In this document: piece after piece, positions 22,732-27,205 of the stretch
Position numbering within the stretch: the first letter of the stretch is position 1
How the letters are laid out: every line of letters starts with the position of its first letter
Origin: MESE01 sp036675035
GTDB lineage: Bacteria > Pseudomonadota > Gammaproteobacteria > Burkholderiales > Burkholderiaceae_D
Direction: 5' to 3'
Assembly: GCA_036675035.1 (NCBI GenBank)
Contig: JAKFFO010000083.1
Span: 1-27,205 of the forward strand
DNA length: 27,205 bases
Translations under genes and position numbers: made by a program
The notes under the pieces: model-generated
Databases searched by the model: none
Told to the model about the DNA's origin: nothing
What the model saw: the letters and a program-made list of their open reading frames with translations, nothing else

Positions 22732-23034
22732 TTAATTTTCGGGGCTTCTGTATTGAAGGCGCCACATGCTTCCGAGTAACGAATTTCTATCGGTATCATT
22801 CTGATCCGGGGACGTTTCACTTACTTTTTCAGGAAAACGGCATTGCGCAGCGACACTGCGCACATGCATTGTGAAATATCGTTTCCGGAATATATTCGGC
22901 CACGGAACCGGAACTGCGTCAGTGTGGCGCAATTCCGGGCTTTACGTAAGGAAAAGTTGAGCCAGGTCCGGATATTGATGATGGACTGGCAATTATTATA
23001 ATTCAGCCGAAATGACTTTCCGAGCCTCAAGTCC
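22732..23034. other. 303-bp intergenic region upstream of the FIST gene
   Basis: No protein-like frame is present. It contains a perfect 7-bp hairpin, TGCGCAG (22844-22850) and CTGCGCA (22856-22862), and an A+T-rich stretch with a TATAAT on the minus strand at about 22995-23000 that could drive the FIST operon. It may also hold the end of the DUF4870-like gene's transcript. I see no clear terminator. Confidence 0.45.
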
Positions 23035-23397
23035 TTAATCCGGCATTGGCTTATTGTCGTTAAGGTCAACAATCCCTTTGATCAGGCGATAGGCCTTCCA
23101 GATCCATGCGCCGCCCCACACCAGCCATGCAAGCGGGATTCCGATCAAGGTTGCAAACAGCAGCGCGCCGACGATAATCCAGACCAGGTACCACCAGAAC
23201 GAGCGGATTTGCCAGGAATGATGGCTGTAGACAAAGGTGCCCGCCGCATCTCCTCGTTTGACGTAACTGATGATAAGCGGTATCCATGAAAAAGCGCCCA
23301 TCGAGAACACCAAGCTTGCTGCATGGAAAATATATAGCCACCATGCGAGATTTTTGCGCGACTGTAATTGGTTATCGAAGACAATTTCCTGGGCCAT
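23035..23397 (-). CDS. DUF4870-like small membrane protein
   Basis: The 120-residue membrane protein has three hydrophobic stretches (about 18-46, 66-83 and 84-103). Its motifs, including YVKRGDAAGTFVYSHHSWQI near the middle and WIWKAYRLIKGIVDLND at the end, fit the DUF4870 / COG3671 predicted-membrane-protein group. No function is established for the family. A GGAG site lies 5 bp before the ATG. It is 66 bp downstream of serB on the same strand. A short GTCGC/GCGAC pairing in that gap is too weak to call a terminator, so co-transcription with serB is possible. Confidence 0.8.
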   Translation of the reverse strand: MAQEIVFDNQLQSRKNLAWWLYIFHAASLVFSMGAFSWIPLIISYVKRGDAAGTFVYSHHSWQIRSFWWYLVWIIVGALLFATLIGIPLAWLVWGGAWIWKAYRLIKGIVDLNDNKPMPD

Positions 23398-23463
23398 GTT
23401 GACTCCATTAAGTCATTAAGTTCTGTAATCAGGTCGACGTCGCTTTACGCGACCGTGGAAAAA

Positions 23464-24309
23464 TTATTCTGTGAACAGATTCAAGATGCCGTCCAGCCCG
23501 ACAAAATTCAAGGCGACGTCCGCCTGGGCGCGTACCACCGGTTTGGCGAGAAATGCGACCGACAAACCGGCGATTCCCATCATTTTCAAATCGTTGGCAC
23601 CATCGCCCATGACAATTGCACGATCCGGCGCGATATCGAGTTGAGCGCAGATACGCTCTGTAGTTCTCCTTTTTTCGTCAGCATCGACGATATCGCCGTG
23701 CACTTGCCCAGTCAACTTGCCATTCACAATTTCCAGGATATTGGAATGCGTGTAGTCGAGATCGAGTCGTTTTTTCACCCGGTCGGTAAAGAAAGTGAAA
23801 CCGCCCGAGACGAGAAGTGTCTTCATTCCGGCTGCCTTGACGGATGAAAGCATTCTTTCCGCACCCGGCGACAGTCGAAGCCGCTCGTCATAGACGCGCT
23901 GCAGTGCGGATGCATCCAGTCCTTTCAGAAGCGAAACGCGGCGCTGCAGGCTTTCACGGAATTCGATCTCGCCGCGCATTGCGGCTTCGGTGATCTCGGC
24001 TACCTGCGGCTTCAAGCCCTGCATATCGGCAATTTCATCGATGCATTCGATGGTGATCAAGGTCGAGTCCATATCCATGACAAGCAGCTTGAAATCGGAC
24101 AGCTTCCGGTCCTGCGCAACAAACGCACAATCGAGTTGAGCGGCGTAGCACTCCGCTTCAACCTCTGCTCTGGTTTCGGTCGAGTATGCGATGCCCTCGC
24201 ATCGGTAGGCATGAGGCGCAATCGGTGTGACGTCTTGTGTACCGGTCAAGGCAGCAATTCGGTCGATCGCATTCCGGTCAGTGGTCAGGCCTTGCAGGAT
24301 CAGGTTCAT
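23464..24309 (-). CDS. serB: phosphoserine phosphatase SerB
   Basis: This 281-residue HAD-superfamily enzyme catalyses the last step of serine synthesis, removing phosphate from phosphoserine. A degenerate ACT-like N-terminal part (1-70) precedes the catalytic domain. HAD motif I is VMDMDSTLI (nucleophile D79, acid D81), motif II is LLVSGGF (S168), the lysine of motif III is near K213, and motif IV is MGDGANDL (235-241). E88 and R122 of the substrate cap also appear conserved in ECIDEIAD and FRESLQRR. The start ATG at 24309 lacks a strong ribosome site but fits homologue length. It follows mfd with a 47-bp gap on the same strand. Confidence 0.95.
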   Translation of the reverse strand: MNLILQGLTTDRNAIDRIAALTGTQDVTPIAPHAYRCEGIAYSTETRAEVEAECYAAQLDCAFVAQDRKLSDFKLLVMDMDSTLITIECIDEIADMQGLKPQVAEITEAAMRGEIEFRESLQRRVSLLKGLDASALQRVYDERLRLSPGAERMLSSVKAAGMKTLLVSGGFTFFTDRVKKRLDLDYTHSNILEIVNGKLTGQVHGDIVDADEKRRTTERICAQLDIAPDRAIVMGDGANDLKMMGIAGLSVAFLAKPVVRAQADVALNFVGLDGILNLFTE

Positions 24310-24356
24310 TATTGGATCGGGGGAGGAGAGAATGGAGTTGGGGTTCGTCGACTGTT

Positions 24357-27205
24357 TCAGGCAGCCAGCAAACGCATGGTTGCCTTTATCTGCGAGACGC
24401 GCGTTGCGAGATCCGGCATGCTGGCGGTGATGCGTAATTTATCCTGGCCGTTGAGCTTGATGTGTCGATTTTTCTGAATCATTTCGATAATTCGCATCGC
24501 ATCGATTGGCGGATTGGGCTGAAACTGCAATACGGCCGCTTCCGCATGCGCATCAATCTTGACAATGCCGAGCGGTTTCGCAGCCACGCGCAAGCGGTGA
24601 GTTTCAATCAGCGCTTTTGCAGAATCCGGCAGTTTCCCGAAGCGATCGATCAGTTCTTCCTGCAAGTCATCGATCGCATCCTGGGTGCGGCAATTGGCGA
24701 GGCGCTTGTATAGCGATAGCCGCTCGTGCACATCACCGCAAAAATCGTTCGGCAGCAGGGCCGGAGCATGCAGATTGATTTCGGTGGTGGACGACAACGG
24801 GGCCGCGAGATCAGGTTCCTTGCCGTTCTTCAGCGATCGCACCGCTTCGTTCAACATGTCCGAATAGAGCTGAAATCCGATTTCATGCATTTCCCCCGAC
24901 TGGTTCTCGCCGAGTACTTCGCCGGCGCCGCGGATTTCCAGATCGTGCATCGCCAGATAGAATCCGCTGCCGAGTTCTTCCATTTGCTGGATTGCATCAA
25001 GGCGGCGTTGTGCCTGTTTGCTCAGGCTCTGTACATCGTGGACCAGCAGATAAGCGTATGCCTGATGATGCGAGCGCCCGACCCGGCCGCGCAACTGATG
25101 CAATTGCGCCAGGCCGAACTTGTCGGCGCGGTGCATGATGATCGTATTGGCGGTCGGAACGTCGATGCCGGTTTCGATGATGGTGGTACACAACAGAATG
25201 TTGAAACGCTGCGCAACGAAATCTCGCATGACTTTTTCCAGATCGCGCTCATGCATCTGGCCATGCGCGACCGCGATCCGTGCCTCGGGCAGCAATGCTT
25301 CCAGCATTGCCTTGCGGTTCTGAATGGTTTCAACCTCGTTGTGCAGAAAATATACCTGGCCGCCGCGCTTCAGTTCCCGCAGGCAGGCTTCGCGGATCAC
25401 CGATTCGTCTTCGGACCGGACGAAGGTCTTGATGGCAAGACGTTTTTGCGGCGCGGTTGCGATGATCGAAAAATCGCGCAAGCCTTCCAGCGCCATGCCC
25501 AGGGTACGCGGGATTGGCGTTGCGGTTAATGTCAGCACATCCACTTCTGCCCGCAACGCCTTCAATGCTTCTTTCTGGCGTACGCCGAACCGATGCTCTT
25601 CATCGATAATCACAAGACCGAGACGCGAAAACTTGACATCGCTCGACAACAGCTTGTGCGTACCGATCACGATGTCGAGTGTGCCGTCGGCCATTCCCTT
25701 GATGGCTTGGGTAATTTCCTTGCCCGACCGAAAACGCGATAGTTCCGCTATCTTCACCGGCCAATCGGCGAAACGGTCTGCGAAAGTCTGTGCATGCTGT
25801 TCCGCCAGCAGCGTGGTCGGCGCGAGAATCGCAACCTGCTTTCCACCCAGCACCGCGACGAACGCGGCGCGCAATGCGACTTCGGTCTTGCCGAAACCGA
25901 CATCGCCGCAGATCAGTCGATCCATCGGTTTGCCGCCGGTCATGTCCTGAATGACTGCATTGATTGCCGCCGCCTGATCCGGTGTTTCGTCGAAACCGAA
26001 GCTTTCGGCGAAGGCCTGATAATCGTGTGCCGAATACTGGAATGCATGACCCTTACGCAGCGCCCGTCGCGCATACAGATTCAAGAGTTCGGCCGCGGTA
26101 TCGCGGATTTGCTGTGCCGCGCGTTTCTTTGCTTTTTCCCATTGGCCGGAACCGAGACTGTGCAAGGGTGCGTCGTCCGGGGATGCGCCGGAATATCGCG
26201 CGATCACATGCAGTTGCGATACCGGGACATAGAGCTTGGTACCCTTGGCGTATTCCAGGTGCAAGAACTCGGTTTCACCTTCGCCCAGGTCCATGCTGAT
26301 CAAGCCCATGTAGCGGCCGATACCATGATTGACATGAACGACCGGGTCCCCGATCTTCAGTTCGGACAGGTCGCGCACCATCGACTCGACCTGTGTGGCG
26401 CCTTCCTGTTTTTTCTTTCCGATGCGCCGTCCGGAGCCGGCGTACAGCTCGGTTTCGGTAATGAACGCGAGCTGGTCCAGCGTGGTTGCGAGTTCAAAAC
26501 CTGCATGCAATGGTGCGACACCCAGCATTAACTTGGCTGACGAGGTCTGGAAATCGGCAAAGCCGTCGCATAGCGTCAGCGGTAAATCATACTCGGTGAA
26601 ATACTGTTGCAATGTCTCGCGTCTTCCGTTGGACTCGGCGCAGATCAGGACGCGTTTGTCCGTTTGCAAAAGATACGAACGCAGGTTGGTCAGCGGGTCC
26701 TCTACGCGCCGGTTGACCGCAATATTGGGCAACGGCGCGGATAGTTCAGATGTTTCGTCTCCGTGCTGGATAACCCAGCGGCCATGCGGCTTTGCCAGCG
26801 TAAAGAAATATTCGTCCGTCAAGAACAGGTTTTCGGGTGCCAGCAATGGCCGTTCGCGATCGGCTTTCAGGAAACGATAGCGCGACTGCGTATCACTCCA
26901 GAACCGTTTTATTGCCGTGTCGATGTCGCCGATCAGCGCAAGCATGGAGTCGGCAGGCAGGTAATCGAATAATGTCGACGTCTGGTCGAAAAACAGCGGC
27001 AGATAATATTCGATTCCGGCCGACGCAATACCGTTGCCGATGTCCTTGTAGACCGTCGATTTGGACGGATCGCCTTCAAATGTTTCGCGCCAGCGGCTTC
27101 GGAACGCGTTCCTTGATGGCTCGTCCATCGGGCATTCGCGACCCGGCAGCAGGCGCACCTCCTTTACCGGGTAGAGTGAGCGCTGGGTGTCCGCATCGAA
27201 GGTAC
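24357..27205 (-). CDS. mfd: transcription-repair coupling factor Mfd (N-terminal part outside window)
   Basis: About 948 C-terminal residues of an expected 1150 or so are present; the frame is open through the right edge, reading TFDADTQRSLYPVKEVRLLP, so the gene is cut by the window, not truncated. Mfd removes RNA polymerase stalled at DNA lesions and recruits UvrA. The visible parts are the remainder of the UvrB-like region, the RNA-polymerase-interacting domain (VVHVNHGIGRYMGL), the translocase core with Walker A GDVGFGKTEVALRAA, the DEEH box in VIIDEEHRFGVRQKE, motif III TATPIPRTLGMAL, the HQLRGRVGRS motif VI, the TRG region and the C-terminal inhibitory domain. All core motifs look intact. 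Confidence 0.97.
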   Translation of the reverse strand, partial: TFDADTQRSLYPVKEVRLLPGRECPMDEPSRNAFRSRWRETFEGDPSKSTVYKDIGNGIASAGIEYYLPLFFDQTSTLFDYLPADSMLALIGDIDTAIKRFWSDTQSRYRFLKADRERPLLAPENLFLTDEYFFTLAKPHGRWVIQHGDETSELSAPLPNIAVNRRVEDPLTNLRSYLLQTDKRVLICAESNGRRETLQQYFTEYDLPLTLCDGFADFQTSSAKLMLGVAPLHAGFELATTLDQLAFITETELYAGSGRRIGKKKQEGATQVESMVRDLSELKIGDPVVHVNHGIGRYMGLISMDLGEGETEFLHLEYAKGTKLYVPVSQLHVIARYSGASPDDAPLHSLGSGQWEKAKKRAAQQIRDTAAELLNLYARRALRKGHAFQYSAHDYQAFAESFGFDETPDQAAAINAVIQDMTGGKPMDRLICGDVGFGKTEVALRAAFVAVLGGKQVAILAPTTLLAEQHAQTFADRFADWPVKIAELSRFRSGKEITQAIKGMADGTLDIVIGTHKLLSSDVKFSRLGLVIIDEEHRFGVRQKEALKALRAEVDVLTLTATPIPRTLGMALEGLRDFSIIATAPQKRLAIKTFVRSEDESVIREACLRELKRGGQVYFLHNEVETIQNRKAMLEALLPEARIAVAHGQMHERDLEKVMRDFVAQRFNILLCTTIIETGIDVPTANTIIMHRADKFGLAQLHQLRGRVGRSHHQAYAYLLVHDVQSLSKQAQRRLDAIQQMEELGSGFYLAMHDLEIRGAGEVLGENQSGEMHEIGFQLYSDMLNEAVRSLKNGKEPDLAAPLSSTTEINLHAPALLPNDFCGDVHERLSLYKRLANCRTQDAIDDLQEELIDRFGKLPDSAKALIETHRLRVAAKPLGIVKIDAHAEAAVLQFQPNPPIDAMRIIEMIQKNRHIKLNGQDKLRITASMPDLATRVSQIKATMRLLAA

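Noticed and set aside
22732..22830. A sigma-28 flagellar-type promoter upstream of the FIST gene
   Set aside because: Only a partial match to the GCCGATAA half was found, with no matching -35 at the right spacing.
25794..26531. 245-codon plus-strand frame inside mfd
   Set aside because: Complete overlap with conserved Mfd motifs on the other strand; no ribosome site or recognisable domain.

Overview
The window reads as chromosomal DNA from a betaproteobacterium, most likely Burkholderiales and perhaps Oxalobacteraceae-like. This rests on the housekeeping order bamD / rluD-pgeF / phaC-phaR-rimO, a class I PHA synthase with a PhaR regulator, the acyl-CoA gene set and medium-high GC. The taxonomic call is inference. 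I see no rRNA, tRNA, CRISPR array, insertion sequence or phage gene. Genes are tightly packed on both strands and almost all belong to known families.

Layout. (1) Positions 1-6157 are an acyl-CoA metabolism block. On the plus strand are the end of an acyl-CoA dehydrogenase and two MaoC-type hydratases. On the minus strand, reading leftwards, are a crotonase, a histidine phosphatase, an aminoglycoside-phosphotransferase-fold (APH) kinase, an ACAD10/11-type acyl-CoA dehydrogenase, an intrinsic terminator, and a YfcG-like glutathione transferase. (2) 6325-9584 holds a second glutathione transferase, a YbdL-like aminotransferase, a solitary PIN-domain protein and yaaA. (3) 9633-12296 is bamD diverging from rluD-pgeF. 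(4) 12365-15452 is the PHA locus: a small membrane protein diverging from phaC, a 450-bp structured spacer, and phaR. (5) 15546-18797 is rimO, a translationally coupled secreted protein and metC. (6) 18827-22731 is a FIST sensor gene overlapping a PAS-GAF-PAS-GGDEF-EAL gene. (7) 23035-27205 is a DUF4870-like membrane protein, serB and most of mfd.

The most interesting candidate system is the minus-strand set at 2189-6157. A kinase of the APH fold sits directly upstream of an acyl-CoA dehydrogenase whose C-terminal catalytic motif carries Asp (ADGPDEVH) where MCAD-type enzymes have Glu. The same pairing occurs in bacterial levulinate catabolism (LvaA/LvaC) and in fused form in human ACAD10/ACAD11, where a 4-hydroxyacyl-CoA is phosphorylated and the phosphate then eliminated. 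Here a histidine phosphatase coupled to a crotonase lies just upstream, and a near-perfect palindrome sits at the likely promoter of the kinase gene. A complete hydroxyacyl-CoA route with its own phosphatase and repressor is therefore plausible but unproven.

Other points worth attention are the FIST plus cyclic-di-GMP gene pair with a 4-nt overlap, several palindromes packed between phaC and phaR, a terminator-shaped hairpin that ends exactly at the rimO start codon, and an apparent frame problem in the truncated first gene.
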